From the NCBI RefSeq assembly GCF_000243335.1, contig NZ_JH597773.1, positions 2,259,628 through 2,323,627 of the forward strand: a stretch of DNA of 64,000 nt. The letters are read 5' to 3'. The DNA is from Leptonema illini DSM 21528 (lineage in GTDB: Bacteria > Spirochaetota > Leptospiria > Leptospirales > Leptonemataceae). Of this stretch, positions 1-9,919 are shown one piece after another. Numbering within the stretch: the stretch's first letter is position 1; each line of letters begins with the position of its first letter. Under the pieces are notes generated by a model that ran no database searches, was not told where the DNA came from, and saw only the letters and a program-made list of their open reading frames with translations. The translations under genes were made by a program, and so were the position numbers.

Positions 1-397
1 CCTCTTTCCCTGTAAGATCGCCGGAATGAACGATGCGATTATGCGAATGACCGCCTTCGCGGTGCAGATCCAGCTCTCCGCCGGGCCCTGTTTCAAAACG
101 AGCGCCCAGCTCGATGAGTCGGCGAATATGATCGGGCCCCTCCGTAACAAGCACCCTGACCGCTTCGGGGTCGCAGAGCCCGGCCCCGGCATCAAGCGTA
201 TCGCGAATATGACTCTCAAACGAATCGGTGGCGGCCAGCACAGAAGCGATGCCGCCCTGCGCATAGGCCGTATTCGATTCGACGAGATCGGCCTTCGTTA
301 CGAGAACGACCGATCCAAGGTCGGCAAGCTGATAGGCCGTATACAGCCCCGTTACGCCGCTTCCGAGGATCAGGAAATCGCAACTCAGCTCAGCCAT
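1..397 (-). CDS. nadB: L-aspartate oxidase, N-terminal part (runs off the left edge)
   Basis: The minus strand reads an open frame from an ATG to the window edge, giving 132 residues with no stop. It opens with a dinucleotide-binding fold (MAELSCDFLILGSGVTGLYT), followed by SNTAYAQGGIASVLAATDS and a DLHREGGHSHNRIVH stretch. The TAYAQGGIA and EGGHSHNRI segments are typical of NadB, the FAD enzyme that oxidises L-aspartate to iminoaspartate for NAD synthesis. The family is about 530 residues, so three quarters is missing to the left. The start lies 5 bp after the stop of the S41 protease gene, so the two are probably cotranscribed. A succinate dehydrogenase/fumarate reductase flavoprotein is the alternative, but the GGIASV segment favours NadB. 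Confidence 0.85.
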   Translation of the reverse strand, partial: MAELSCDFLILGSGVTGLYTAYQLADLGSVVLVTKADLVESNTAYAQGGIASVLAATDSFESHIRDTLDAGAGLCDPEAVRVLVTEGPDHIRRLIELGARFETGPGGELDLHREGGHSHNRIVHSGDLTGKE

Positions 398-402
398 CGT
401 GT

Positions 403-2256
403 TCAGGGAGCGGCGCCGCTTTTCATCGCCTTCAGATACGGCAGAGCCCGGATCAACATAGCATCAGGTTTCACCGCATCTTTTTCATGCCCTTTGAGAA
501 AGTTCTCGGCGGCCTGTGATTCGGCTGCGGCAAGCTGCTTCAAACGTTCAATCCAGGCCCGACGCGCCGGATCTTCTTTTTTCTGCTGGAGCTCGGGCAG
601 GTGCTTCCACATATCCTCTTCGCGAAAACGCACGGGATAGGAGCCGTCAACCTCGTCTGAAACCTTGATATCGGGCTCAACGCCAAAGACCTGGATCGTA
701 TAGTTATTGGGCGCATAATAACGAGCCGTCGTCACCTTCACGATAACGGAGTCCACGGGGCGCAGGGATTGCACAGAGGCCTTGCCGAAGGATCGCTCTC
801 CGAGAATCAGCGCGGCGTTATGATCTTGTAGAGCTGAGGCTACGATCTCGCTGGCCGAAGCTGAGCCAGCATTAATGAGCACGATGATGGGCACGTCCTT
901 GCTGTTCACAACGAGCCTTCTTTCACGGCTCTTACGACGGGCCTTCTCTTCTCTCGAACGAATCTCGACGACGACGGTGTTATCGGGCAGGAACAGCCCG
1001 CCCACGTTGATCGCCTCTTCGAGATCGCCGCCCGGATTCCCGCGCAGATCAAGGATGATACCATCCAGCCGTCCGTCGGCCTTTTCAAGCAGCTGGTAGT
1101 ATTCATGCCTGATCAATTCAGAAGGTCGCTTTTTATCGAAAAGAAACGACGATATCTTGATGATACCGACTCGCATCGGCATAAAATCCTTATACGGTAG
1201 ATCAAGCAGATAGTTCGACGATACGGCCTTCTGCTCGATCTTCGCACGCTTGATGCGAATGGATATTTGCTCGACCTCCGTCGTCCTTTCCACATCGAGA
1301 ACGACGGCCGTATCTTTCTTTCCACGTATGCGTTTGACGACTTCAGAGAGATTCAGGTTTTCAATGCTCTTTCCATCAACCTTGCGAATGATATCGCCCG
1401 CTCGCAATCCGGCCTTTAACGCAGGCGATCCAGGAAGCGGAGTCTCGACGATCACATCGCTGGAGCCGCCTCCGCGAAGAAGGGCGCCGATACCCTCAAA
1501 AGACGAATCCTCGGATTCTTTGCGCATCTTATCCCACGACGTATTATCGATCACGGCGCTATGCGGGTCCATGTTCTGCAAGAATCCGTTTGCAGCGGCG
1601 AAATAAACGTAGTGCATGCCAAACGGCGTATCGGCATAAGGATTTTCGCCCTCAAACGTAGAAGGCAGCTCTTTGTAGCTGTCAAGGTTCGCCTCTATCC
1701 ACGTCATAACGCGAAGGAAGTCATCGCGAGAGAACTTCACGGAATCCCATGCCGTTTCCAGTTCCTTCTGTTCTTTTTTCAGCTGATCGCGAAACTTTTC
1801 GGCCTCGGCGTTTTTCTGCGCCTGCGTCATCGTCTTGCGACGGGCCTTTTCGCGGGCCTCTATGGCCTTGCGGCGTTTTTCAAGCTCTTTATAGTCGGGC
1901 ACGATGATAACAAAGGCATCGTCGGCGCTGATCTTTATCTTCTTTCCTGGAATCTGACGTTCGGGAGCGACAATCTCGGGCATACGCGAATAGAACGACT
2001 CGGGCATCATGAGAAGGCCTGCCGGCAGGGTCTTGAAGGCCTCTTCGGCGGCCCCGATGTAGCAGCGCCGGGCTACGACCATCTCGGGATCGAGATAGTT
2101 GGAAAGGGCGTGCTCAACAACGCGATCAAAATTATCCTGCGAGAATCCCTGCGGAACCTCTTTACTCTGCGCCGGATCACATCCGCAGAAGCCGGCGTAC
2201 AGCAGTAGAGCCATCGAGGCCAGGATTTTTGTGAATTTCGGTATTCCACGTTTCAT
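403..2256 (-). CDS. S41 family C-terminal processing peptidase with PDZ domain
   Basis: A 617-residue tail-specific protease. A hydrophobic N-terminal segment ends near Cys26 in a loose GFCGC context, so this is probably a spirochaetal lipoprotein facing the periplasm. A Lys/Arg/Glu-rich helical stretch (about 125-170) comes before the catalytic part. The PDZ domain (about 250-340) contains GSPALKAGLRAGDIIRKVDG. The S41 core has LDLRGNPGGDLEEA near 403, the nucleophile motif GSASASE at 464-470, and the general-base lysine in ERSFGKASVQ at Lys492, so the Ser-Lys dyad looks intact. Known members trim C-termini of exported proteins or degrade misfolded periplasmic proteins. The substrate here is unknown. 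nadB follows after 5 bp. Confidence 0.9.
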   Translation of the reverse strand: MKRGIPKFTKILASMALLLYAGFCGCDPAQSKEVPQGFSQDNFDRVVEHALSNYLDPEMVVARRCYIGAAEEAFKTLPAGLLMMPESFYSRMPEIVAPERQIPGKKIKISADDAFVIIVPDYKELEKRRKAIEAREKARRKTMTQAQKNAEAEKFRDQLKKEQKELETAWDSVKFSRDDFLRVMTWIEANLDSYKELPSTFEGENPYADTPFGMHYVYFAAANGFLQNMDPHSAVIDNTSWDKMRKESEDSSFEGIGALLRGGGSSDVIVETPLPGSPALKAGLRAGDIIRKVDGKSIENLNLSEVVKRIRGKKDTAVVLDVERTTEVEQISIRIKRAKIEQKAVSSNYLLDLPYKDFMPMRVGIIKISSFLFDKKRPSELIRHEYYQLLEKADGRLDGIILDLRGNPGGDLEEAINVGGLFLPDNTVVVEIRSREEKARRKSRERRLVVNSKDVPIIVLINAGSASASEIVASALQDHNAALILGERSFGKASVQSLRPVDSVIVKVTTARYYAPNNYTIQVFGVEPDIKVSDEVDGSYPVRFREEDMWKHLPELQQKKEDPARRAWIERLKQLAAAESQAAENFLKGHEKDAVKPDAMLIRALPYLKAMKSGAAP

Positions 2257-2454
2257 ATCAGGGATTTCTCTTTAAATAGCAATTTGGACGAATGCGGCAA
2301 TGATCCATCGGCACTTTGATTTTTCAATTGATTTTTATGACGGTTCGGATGCCGGCCAGGTTCCCTGATAATTCTGGCAGAATGGGCATGATTGTAAAGA
2401 AGTGTTCGGCTGCTCCCCTGAATTACAGGCTCCTGCCAACCGAAAATAGAACAG

Positions 2455-2619
2455 ATGAGCGAGTTGCAGTCCTTCAGCGCCGAATCCCTGAAAAAAGATA
2501 CTGTCGTATCGCTGACCCTCTACAGGGTGCTCAAAGGCCTCATCAAAGAGGGCTTTGACCTGTACACCGATGCAGAGGGTCGCATCACCTTAATCCGGCG
2601 GATGCGCAATCAGCCCTGA
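2455..2619 (+). CDS. Small hypothetical protein (54 aa)
   Basis: A 54-residue frame beginning MSELQSFSAESLKKD and ending RITLIRRMRNQP. It lies in the roughly 350-bp space between the S41 protease (minus) and purL (minus) and overlaps the last 10 bp of purL convergently. The composition is protein-like, with an amphipathic middle (SLTLYRVLKGLIKEGFDLYT) and a basic tail, and it continues in one frame through the gap. There is no strong ribosome-binding site; AATAGAAC precedes the ATG. I do not recognise a family. The 200 bp to its left (2257-2454) contain nothing I can identify beyond the presumed promoter of the protease gene. Confidence 0.4.
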   Translation: MSELQSFSAESLKKDTVVSLTLYRVLKGLIKEGFDLYTDAEGRITLIRRMRNQP

Positions 2620-4946
2620 GCTGTAGCAAAAACCGGCTTCAACGCTCCTTCATACGCTCTGACCGCGACCTCTGTCTCAACCTGAAACAGGCCAAAGTCA
2701 AGGCGTTCGCCGCCGGTGACGCCGATCTCGATCGCGTTAAGGCCATGCCGGGCCAGCACATCTTTCATAGCAGAAAGCTTTTCGGGCTGTGCGCTAACGA
2801 TGATGCTGGCCGAGGTTTCTCCGAAGAAGAGTTTATCAGGACGCCCGACCTTCTTCGCAAGCTCGCCAACAACAGCTTCGGATAACTGAAATCCGACCGA
2901 CGTTTCAAAATAAGAATTGTACGACATTCTGAAGAGCGCCGCGGCCAGGCCTCCGATAGAAAGATCGGCCGCCGACTGCAGCAATCCATTTCGCGAGCTC
3001 TCCTGCAAGAAGGCATGAAGCGCCTTCTCGGTATCGGGGCGCAGTTCCGGGGCGATACCCGCAACGACTGACCTCTTCTGCCACAGGTACTCCGATCCGC
3101 CGAAGGTGGGCAGGAAATCTCCAATCAAGAAGATGCGTTCACCGGATTGCTTGAAAAAGGGGCCGATGGCCTTTTCTACATCGTCAACAAGGCCGACCAT
3201 GCCGATCGTCGGACAGGGAAGAATCGGCCCTTCTTCGCTCTCATTATAGAAAGATACGTTGCCGCCCGTAACGGGAATACCGAGTTCACGACAGGCATCT
3301 CCCATGCCTTTGATGCTGCCGGCGAACATATAATAGTTTTCGGGAATATAGGGATTTGCAAAGTTCAGGCAGTTGGTGATGCCAAGCGGTTCCGCTCCGG
3401 TCACCGCGACGTTGCGTGCCGATTCATATACGGCAAGGGCAGCGCCGCGCGCCGGTTCGAGATATACGAAGCGCGGATTGCAGTCGGTGCTCACCGCAAG
3501 GCCGCGGTGCGTTTCGGGCACGGGAGAGGCAGCCACACGGGACGGATCATCGGCAAAGTTCGCAAGCTCGATATCTTCCATTAAGATGTTCGGAATACGA
3601 ATAACGCCGCCATGCCCGCCGGGGCTCTGCACGCGCACAAGGCCGACCTCCGTATCATACTGTTCATAAACGGGACGCTTTGAACCAATATTCGGCGAGC
3701 CCAGTAACTGAAGCAGATCACCGGCCAGATCTTTCGACTGGGATACCTCGCCGTCGCCGAATCGGGCGACACGGTCGATATGCTCGGGACGACGCTGTTC
3801 GCGCACATAGCGTGGCGCTCCGCCGCCAAGCACAAGCGATTCGGCAGGCATATCGGCGCAGAGCTTTCCGTTATGGAACAGGCGCAGTCGTCCGGATGTC
3901 GTCACCGTACCGATGATCTCTGCGTGAAGATCCCACTTTTCAAAGATACGTCGGATCGTCTCTTCCTGGCCTTTTTTGCCGACGACCAGCATACGCTCCT
4001 GCGATTCTGAGAGCATGATCTCGTAGGCGTTCATACCCGTTTCGCGAAGAGGCACGCGGTTCAGATCGATATCCATGCCGACCTTGCCTTTCGCGCTCAT
4101 CTCGCTTGTGGAGCAGGAAAGCCCCGCAGCTCCCATATCCTGGATGCCTTCAAGGGCGTCGGATCGAATCAGCTCCAGCGTCGCCTCAAGCAGAAGCTTC
4201 TCTTTAAAAGGGTCGCCTACCTGAACGGCGCTACGTTTGCTTTCGCTTTCTTCTGAAAGGTCGCGCGAAGCAAAGCTTGCGCCATGGATGCCGTCACGCC
4301 CCGTCGTCGCCCCCACATAAAAAACCGGATTGCCCTCGCCCTTCGCCGTTGCGGTGGCCATGCGGTCGGTACGCGCCACGCCCACCGTCATCGCATTCAC
4401 CAGGCAGTTTCGCGAATAGGTCGGATCAAAAAAGGCCTCTCCGCCGGCGACGGCGACTCCGAGGCAGTTGCCATAAAAGGCGATGCCTTCGACGGCCTTT
4501 GTGAAAAGATGTCGGTTGCGCGGCTCGGCAGGAGGCCCGAAGCGCAGCGAGTTCAGCGAACAGATCGGACGGGCGCCCATCGTAAAGATATCGCGCATGA
4601 TACCGCCCACGCCTGTGGCCGCCCCCTGAAACGGCTCAATCGCCGTCGGATGGTTATGCGACTCGATCTTGAAAACGACGGCCAGACCGCCCCCGATGTC
4701 GATGGCGCCTGCATTCTCTTCGCCCGCCGTGGCCAGGTTTCGCGAGCCCTCGGTCGGTAAGGTCTTCAGCTGTAGAATGGAATTTTTATAACTGCAATGC
4801 TCCGACCACATGCCGGAGTAAACGCCGAGCTCCGTAACGGTGGGAATACGCCCGAGGAAGCCTTTGATGCGCTCGAATTCTTCTTCGGTCAGGCCATGCT
4901 CGAGGGCATCCTGAAGGGTGATCTCTTTTTCCGTGTAAAGCTCCAT
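2610..4946 (-). CDS. purL: Phosphoribosylformylglycinamidine synthase subunit PurL
   Basis: A 778-residue protein catalysing the ATP-dependent conversion of FGAR to FGAM in purine synthesis. The length matches the short, multi-subunit form that works with separate PurQ and PurS; neither gene is visible here. Near the N-terminus is GMWSEHCSYKNS with the substrate-binding histidine region, then HNHPTAIEPFQGAATGVGG near residue 96, which carries the metal and ATP contacts. TGRDGIHGASFAS and IQDMGAAGLSCSTSEM follow in the first AIRS-like half. The second half contains ITNCLNFANP and PVTGGNVSFYNE. The gene stands alone rather than in a pur operon; purH and purN lie 3-5 kb away on the same strand. 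Confidence 0.96.
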   Translation of the reverse strand: MELYTEKEITLQDALEHGLTEEEFERIKGFLGRIPTVTELGVYSGMWSEHCSYKNSILQLKTLPTEGSRNLATAGEENAGAIDIGGGLAVVFKIESHNHPTAIEPFQGAATGVGGIMRDIFTMGARPICSLNSLRFGPPAEPRNRHLFTKAVEGIAFYGNCLGVAVAGGEAFFDPTYSRNCLVNAMTVGVARTDRMATATAKGEGNPVFYVGATTGRDGIHGASFASRDLSEESESKRSAVQVGDPFKEKLLLEATLELIRSDALEGIQDMGAAGLSCSTSEMSAKGKVGMDIDLNRVPLRETGMNAYEIMLSESQERMLVVGKKGQEETIRRIFEKWDLHAEIIGTVTTSGRLRLFHNGKLCADMPAESLVLGGGAPRYVREQRRPEHIDRVARFGDGEVSQSKDLAGDLLQLLGSPNIGSKRPVYEQYDTEVGLVRVQSPGGHGGVIRIPNILMEDIELANFADDPSRVAASPVPETHRGLAVSTDCNPRFVYLEPARGAALAVYESARNVAVTGAEPLGITNCLNFANPYIPENYYMFAGSIKGMGDACRELGIPVTGGNVSFYNESEEGPILPCPTIGMVGLVDDVEKAIGPFFKQSGERIFLIGDFLPTFGGSEYLWQKRSVVAGIAPELRPDTEKALHAFLQESSRNGLLQSAADLSIGGLAAALFRMSYNSYFETSVGFQLSEAVVGELAKKVGRPDKLFFGETSASIIVSAQPEKLSAMKDVLARHGLNAIEIGVTGGERLDFGLFQVETEVAVRAYEGALKPVFATAQG

Positions 4947-5153
4947 ACAGATCCAGACCGTCGGCCGGGCGAAGCCTGTCGAGGCAGAATCAGGAAGAGG
5001 GGGCGCTATTTTGCATCAGGGCGGATGAGGAATCGATTCGCCATCGATTCAGGCCAGGCCGCAGGGGGCGCATGGGGCCGCATCGATTCGCAGGAAAATA
5101 GAAATCTGAATTTTTTTTGAGAAATGCAGTGTGACGCAGACTATATAAGGCGT

Positions 5154-5594
5154 ATGAAACAGGAAGATAGCTCACCATCCTTCTCTCGTTCCGATGAAAC
5201 GGCCGCCTTTGCCGATGTCTACTTTCTGACCGGGCAGCCCTTTTTCGAAGAGACGGCCAGCGCCTCGCTGCCGGCCGAGCACACCATCACTCCGGAATCG
5301 TGGCAGACCGTGCAGATCTGGCCGTTGCATTTTTTCGTAAAAGGGCATGGCTATGTGTCGGCACATCTTGCCTTTGACGTACACCGGCAGTGTTTCGCCT
5401 ATCTGGAAGCAGCCGATGAACGTTCCGTTCCTCTCCTTGAACGTATCTACGAAGAAGCGGATAATGATGAATCAGACGAAGAGCGTGAGCTATTCGATCA
5501 GATCGGCCTGCTTTTAGAAACGGCTGAGGCACGCATCGAAAACGGTCGGCTGACTGCCGGTCAGGTCGTCTACAGCGAAGACCACGTTCGATAA
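5154..5594 (+). CDS. Uncharacterised acidic protein, first of a tandem paralogue pair
   Basis: A 146-residue protein from the ATG that follows AAGG by 3 bases; an in-frame ATG 30 bp upstream lacks a ribosome-binding site. A possible weak promoter (TTGAGA, then TATATA 19 bp downstream) lies at 5117-5147 in the gap divergent from purL. It shares a clear pattern with the next gene: an aromatic DVYF strand, a PFFEE turn, SWQTV-x-IWPLHFF, then FDVHR-x2-FAYLEAADERSVPLLERI, with a helical acidic C-terminus. No signal peptide or membrane segment is visible. I do not recognise the family. The conserved SWQTV...PLHFF and DVHR...FAYL...ADxRSxPxLER blocks suggest one small alpha/beta domain. Confidence 0.75.
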   Translation: MKQEDSSPSFSRSDETAAFADVYFLTGQPFFEETASASLPAEHTITPESWQTVQIWPLHFFVKGHGYVSAHLAFDVHRQCFAYLEAADERSVPLLERIYEEADNDESDEERELFDQIGLLLETAEARIENGRLTAGQVVYSEDHVR

Positions 5595-5623
5595 TTGTCC
5601 CGGGTCGATGGTAAAAGGGGTGT

Positions 5624-6037
5624 ATGCAACACCCCGAATCCACGAACGATCTCTCAGCCGACGACGTTTTCTTCTACGTCGGAGTCCCGTATTTCGATGA
5701 ATGTACAGACGACGATTCATGGCAGACCGTACGCGTGTACCCTTTGCACTTCTTTACCGGTGAAGTCTGCCGTTTCTCAGTGCTGTATGCTCACGACGTT
5801 CACCGCAATGAGTTCGCCTACCTGCAACCGGCCGACGACAGATCGCTTCCATTCCTGGAGCGGCTCTTCTCGTATGTGCTTTCCCGGGCCACCGATGCCG
5901 CTATGCCCGTCAGTCGACGTGAAAGCGAACTCTTTGAAACGGTGAGTGACCTGCTTGATCGGGCCGAGCAATGCATAGAGGCCGATAGCCTGCATGCCGG
6001 ATGTGTGGTTTCGGCTGCGGTCGATCAATCGGCCTGA
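5624..6037 (+). CDS. Uncharacterised protein, second of the tandem paralogue pair
   Basis: A 137-residue paralogue of the upstream gene, 29 bp after its stop, with its own AAAAGGGG ribosome-binding site. The order of conserved blocks is the same: DVFFYVGVPYFDE, SWQTVRVYPLHFF, AHDVHRNEFAYLQPADDRS, LPFLERLF, then a C-terminal helix and a GCVVS strand. The spacing between the two central blocks is also preserved, which supports local duplication and divergence. It overlaps the end of the convergent GGDEF-EAL gene by 13 bp. Function unknown. Being only a few residues off in every block while the loops differ suggests both copies are functional. Confidence 0.75.
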   Translation: MQHPESTNDLSADDVFFYVGVPYFDECTDDDSWQTVRVYPLHFFTGEVCRFSVLYAHDVHRNEFAYLQPADDRSLPFLERLFSYVLSRATDAAMPVSRRESELFETVSDLLDRAEQCIEADSLHAGCVVSAAVDQSA

Positions 6038-8286
6038 AGCCCGCTCTGCATCATGGCGAGTGCCGCTGCCTCGGGCACAGCCGGACTGAAGAGGAATCCC
6101 TGAATCTCATCACATCCCATAGAAGCAAGACGCTCCCTTTGTTCGGGCGTCTGCACTCCTTCTGCCACTGTGCGAAGACCGAGGTGACGGCCGAGTCCGA
6201 TGATCGTTTCAACGATATGCCTGTTGCGTTCATCCTGTTCGAGCTTTTCGACAAACGAACGATCGATCTTCAGAGTATCGATCGGATACTCCTGTAGATA
6301 TCGAAGCGAGGAATAGCCTGTTCCAAAATCGTCAAGGGCAAGCGAAAAACCGGCCCGATCCAGCTGACGCAGAATATCAAGCGTCTGCTCGCCCGTTTTC
6401 ATGGCAATGGTTTCGGTAATCTCAAGCTCGATGCAGGAACGATTTTCACTCACGATAGAAAGGAGCTTATGCACGAAGCCGGGCTGGAAAAATTGTCGAC
6501 CTGAAACGTTCACCGAAATCGTAAAGTTATCCATGTCGAGGCCGAGGCCGCGCCATTTGCGCGTCACTCTCTCGGCCTCGCGAATAACCCATTCGCCGAG
6601 TGGAAGAATCAGGCCCGATTCCTCAGCTATCGGTATAAAGCGATCCGGTCCGATCATGGCCTTTTCGGGATGATTCCAGCGTAACAATGCCTCAAAGCCC
6701 GTAATGCGACCCGTGAGCAGCTCGACCCTCGGCTGAAAGTGAAGTTCAAAATGCTCCTCTTTAAGGCTGCGTCGCAGCTCATTCTCGGTATGCATCGATT
6801 CATGCCGGTCCATCGCCATCGAGAAGCTGGCCTTCGTATTCCGCCCCATCTCTTTCGCTCGATAGAGAGCGATGTCGGCGTTCTTAATGAGAGACTCAGC
6901 GTCTTCTCCGTGGTCTGGATACACGCTGATGCCGATTGATGTCGTGAGATGCAACTCATAGTCGCCGACACGAAATGGCATGGCCATGGCAGTGAGTATC
7001 TTATCGGCGACAAAGCCCGCATCTGTTGCTTGAGAAAGATCCGAAAGCAACACAAGAAATTCATCTCCGCCGGAACGGGAAACGGTATCGTCTGAACGCA
7101 GAATCTCTCGAAGGCGATCTGCAACAGCTGAAAGAAGCCCGTCGCCCACACCATGCCCGAGCGTATCGTTAATATTCTTGAAGCGGTCCAGATCGAGAAA
7201 AAGAACGGCAAGCACGGTACCGCTTCGCCGACAGTGGGCAATCGCCTGATTCAGTCGATCCAGAAATAAAATGCGGTTCGGCAACTCTGTCAGCGAATCA
7301 TAGAAGGCCTGACGCCGTATCATGGCGTCAACGGCGCGTCGCTCGGTGATATCGGTGAATGAGGTAACGACGGAATGCGGCAGTTCTTCCTCCCCTTTAA
7401 AAAGAGGCTGTGAATTGATCGATATCCAGTGCTGGCTCCCGTCTCTATGATGCACTCCCATAATGACGTTATGCAGAGGAGCGCCGGTTCTGAGAGTTAC
7501 CATCGCCGGATGCTCTTCTCCAGGGAAGGGTGAGCCGTCTTCTCGAATCGCACGCCAGACAGGATCGACGGATTTGCGTCCCATCATCTCATCATCGGTC
7601 ATACCGAGTATCTCTTCGGCGCGACGATTATGCGCGGTAATGATCCCCTGCCTGTCCTGTACTACGATGCCTTCATCAAGAGCGGCGATGACCGATCGAT
7701 AACGCTCTTCGGCGAGGCGACGCACCGAAACCTCGCTGCGCAGTCTGTCCACAGTCCGGCGCATGAAGCGATCCGAAAAATCGTGAACGAAATACGTCAG
7801 AAAAAAAAGAATACTGGCGAAGATGAGAAAGACGAAATCGCCATGTCGATACACGGGCTCGGGCAGCATGCCCCATCGTTCGATGAGCCACATGAAGAGG
7901 CCGGATAACGAGGACAGAAAAGCGATCAGGGCAGCGACGCGACCGCCCAACAATAAACCCGCGAAAAATATGATAATGAAAAAGGCGGCAAAGCCTGGCG
8001 ACTTAACTCCGCCCGATGTGAGACTGATGGCGACGGCAAGCAGCTGAAGATTGAAGACGAGAATCCAGGAGGCAATCGTTACCTGGCCCCGCTTTAATAA
8101 AAGGGACACCGGCAGCAACGGCCCCAGCATGAAGACTCCGATAACGACGTATCTCCAGACAAGACCCGTAACATAACTGAGCAGAGGCAGCATCAACATC
8201 GAGAAGACGATGAGACTGATGATGACGCGCTGAAGCAAACGTGCGCGACGTCGCTCTTCCTCGGTCAGCAAACGAAATCTTTGCAA
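6025..8286 (-). CDS. Membrane PAS-GGDEF-EAL cyclic-di-GMP protein
   Basis: A 753-residue signalling protein. Five or six hydrophobic segments occupy about residues 18-170. A PAS domain follows (about 195-315; ERYRSVIAALDEGIVVQDR, ending SFTDITERRA). The diguanylate cyclase domain has an intact GGDEF at 406-410 and an RSDD inhibitory-site motif five residues earlier. The EAL domain starts near 500, with FEALLRW at 531-537, NVSGRQF, EITETIAMK, DDFGTGYSS, LKIDRSFV and TVAEGVQT, so the metal and catalytic acidic residues are present. Both synthesis and hydrolysis of c-di-GMP are therefore possible. The start is TTG, with AGAGG very close upstream; a later start would cut into the membrane region. 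Confidence 0.93.
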   Translation of the reverse strand: MQRFRLLTEEERRRARLLQRVIISLIVFSMLMLPLLSYVTGLVWRYVVIGVFMLGPLLPVSLLLKRGQVTIASWILVFNLQLLAVAISLTSGGVKSPGFAAFFIIIFFAGLLLGGRVAALIAFLSSLSGLFMWLIERWGMLPEPVYRHGDFVFLIFASILFFLTYFVHDFSDRFMRRTVDRLRSEVSVRRLAEERYRSVIAALDEGIVVQDRQGIITAHNRRAEEILGMTDDEMMGRKSVDPVWRAIREDGSPFPGEEHPAMVTLRTGAPLHNVIMGVHHRDGSQHWISINSQPLFKGEEELPHSVVTSFTDITERRAVDAMIRRQAFYDSLTELPNRILFLDRLNQAIAHCRRSGTVLAVLFLDLDRFKNINDTLGHGVGDGLLSAVADRLREILRSDDTVSRSGGDEFLVLLSDLSQATDAGFVADKILTAMAMPFRVGDYELHLTTSIGISVYPDHGEDAESLIKNADIALYRAKEMGRNTKASFSMAMDRHESMHTENELRRSLKEEHFELHFQPRVELLTGRITGFEALLRWNHPEKAMIGPDRFIPIAEESGLILPLGEWVIREAERVTRKWRGLGLDMDNFTISVNVSGRQFFQPGFVHKLLSIVSENRSCIELEITETIAMKTGEQTLDILRQLDRAGFSLALDDFGTGYSSLRYLQEYPIDTLKIDRSFVEKLEQDERNRHIVETIIGLGRHLGLRTVAEGVQTPEQRERLASMGCDEIQGFLFSPAVPEAAALAMMQSGLQAD

Positions 8287-8308
8287 GGCCTCTGCTCACT
8301 CTCACTCA

Positions 8309-9877
8309 TCAATGACGGAAATGCCGCATGCCCGTAAAGACCATGGCGATGCCCTGTTCATCGGCGGCGGCGATCACCTCTTCATCACGCACAGATCCGC
8401 CTGGCTGGATAACGGCCTTTGCACCGGCCTTCGCCACGACATCAAGTCCGTCACGGAACGGGAAGAAGGCGTCAGAGGCCACACATGATCCGGAAAGGTC
8501 GAGGCTATTACGAGCGGCCTTCGATGCCGCTATCTCGGCGGCATCCACACGGCTCATCTGTCCGGCGCCAATTCCAAGGCTGGCCTTTTCATTCGTGAAG
8601 ACGATGGCGTTCGACTTCACATACTTCACGAGCCTCCAGGCAAAATTCAGGCCGCTCCACTCCGCCTCGGTGGGCTTGCGCTTCGTCGGCACCGTCCAGG
8701 TAGAACGATCGCTGTAGCCCACATCCATATCTTCAAAGAGCATACCGTCCATCACCTGACGGAATTCTTTACGCGGAGATAGGAATCGCTGCACATCATC
8801 CACTTTCAAAACACGCAGATTCTTTTTATCGGCGAAGAACTTCAGCGCCTCATCGCTATAGGCCGTAGCGATCACGCATTCGGCGAACTGTTCGTTGATC
8901 AACTTCGCCGTCTTTTCATCAAGCAGTCCGTTTACGGCGATAATGCCGCCAAAGGCGCTGACCGGATCGCATTTACGCGCTTCGATAAAGGCGTCGGCGA
9001 TGTTCTGAGCATCAGACGCGAAGGCAGCGCCGCAGGGATTGAGATGCTTGACGATAACGACGCCGTGGCCCGGCAGAGAAAGCGAGCATTGAAAGGCGGC
9101 GCTCAGATCGAGCAGGTTGTTAAACGAAAGCTCTTTGCCCTGAATCTGCTCGAAGCCTTCGCGAAGATCGGGTCGACGGGCCACATCGAGCACAGGACGG
9201 TAATACGCCGCCTTCTGATGCGGATTCTCGCCGTAGCGAAGCGGCATCACCTTTTCATAGGTGCGCGTGAGGAGGGCGGGCTCTTCTTCGCCGGTCTGCT
9301 GATTAAACCAGTCGGCGATCATGGCATCATACGAGGCCGTCTGATTGAAGACCTTAGCTGCAAGGCGCCGCGACGTTACGATGTCGATGCCACCCTTCTC
9401 TTCGATCTCTTTTGTAAGCATTCCATAGTCGGATGGATCGCAGACGACGGCCGTAAAGGGATGATTCTTCGCCGCCGAGCGCAGCATCGACGGGCCGCCG
9501 ATGTCGATATTTTCGATGCAATGATCGGCGTCCGCTCCGGAAACGACCGTCTTCGCAAACGGATAAAGGTTGATAACGACTAAATCGATCTTTTCGATAC
9601 CGTGCTTCTTCATCGCCTCGACGTGATCGGCGATATCGAGACGGCCGAGCAGACCGCCATGTACCTTCGGATGAAGCGTCTTCACGCGGCCGTCCATCAT
9701 CTCGGGGAATCCCGTCAGGTCGTCGATCGATCGAACGGCTAACCCTGCGTCGGCAAGCGCCTTCATGGTGCCGCCTGTAGAAACAAGCTCGACTCCGCGC
9801 TGAGCAAGGAAGCGGGCCAGATCGACGACGCCCGTCTTATCAGACACGGAAAGAAGCGCTCTTTTTACCTGAATCAT
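8309..9877 (-). CDS. purH: Bifunctional AICAR transformylase / IMP cyclohydrolase
   Basis: 522 residues catalysing the last two steps of IMP synthesis. The N-terminal methylglyoxal-synthase-like cyclohydrolase domain starts [18 protein letters not shown] and contains STGGT and [16 protein letters not shown]. The C-terminal formyltransferase domain has [15 protein letters not shown] and [10 protein letters not shown], the conserved Lys-His pair of the AICAR transformylase site. GGAG sits 7 bases before the ATG. purN follows upstream on the same strand after about 40 bp, so purN-purH is a likely operon. Confidence 0.97.
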   Translation of the reverse strand: MIQVKRALLSVSDKTGVVDLARFLAQRGVELVSTGGTMKALADAGLAVRSIDDLTGFPEMMDGRVKTLHPKVHGGLLGRLDIADHVEAMKKHGIEKIDLVVINLYPFAKTVVSGADADHCIENIDIGGPSMLRSAAKNHPFTAVVCDPSDYGMLTKEIEEKGGIDIVTSRRLAAKVFNQTASYDAMIADWFNQQTGEEEPALLTRTYEKVMPLRYGENPHQKAAYYRPVLDVARRPDLREGFEQIQGKELSFNNLLDLSAAFQCSLSLPGHGVVIVKHLNPCGAAFASDAQNIADAFIEARKCDPVSAFGGIIAVNGLLDEKTAKLINEQFAECVIATAYSDEALKFFADKKNLRVLKVDDVQRFLSPRKEFRQVMDGMLFEDMDVGYSDRSTWTVPTKRKPTEAEWSGLNFAWRLVKYVKSNAIVFTNEKASLGIGAGQMSRVDAAEIAASKAARNSLDLSGSCVASDAFFPFRDGLDVVAKAGAKAVIQPGGSVRDEEVIAAADEQGIAMVFTGMRHFRH

Positions 9878-9919
9878 AATAATCTCCAGAATTGAATTCT
9901 AATTTATTGGAATAGATAA

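Noticed and set aside
2316..2558. 80-codon plus-strand frame before purL
   Set aside because: No ribosome-binding site; its end overlaps the better small frame at 2455 in another phase, and its residues look random.
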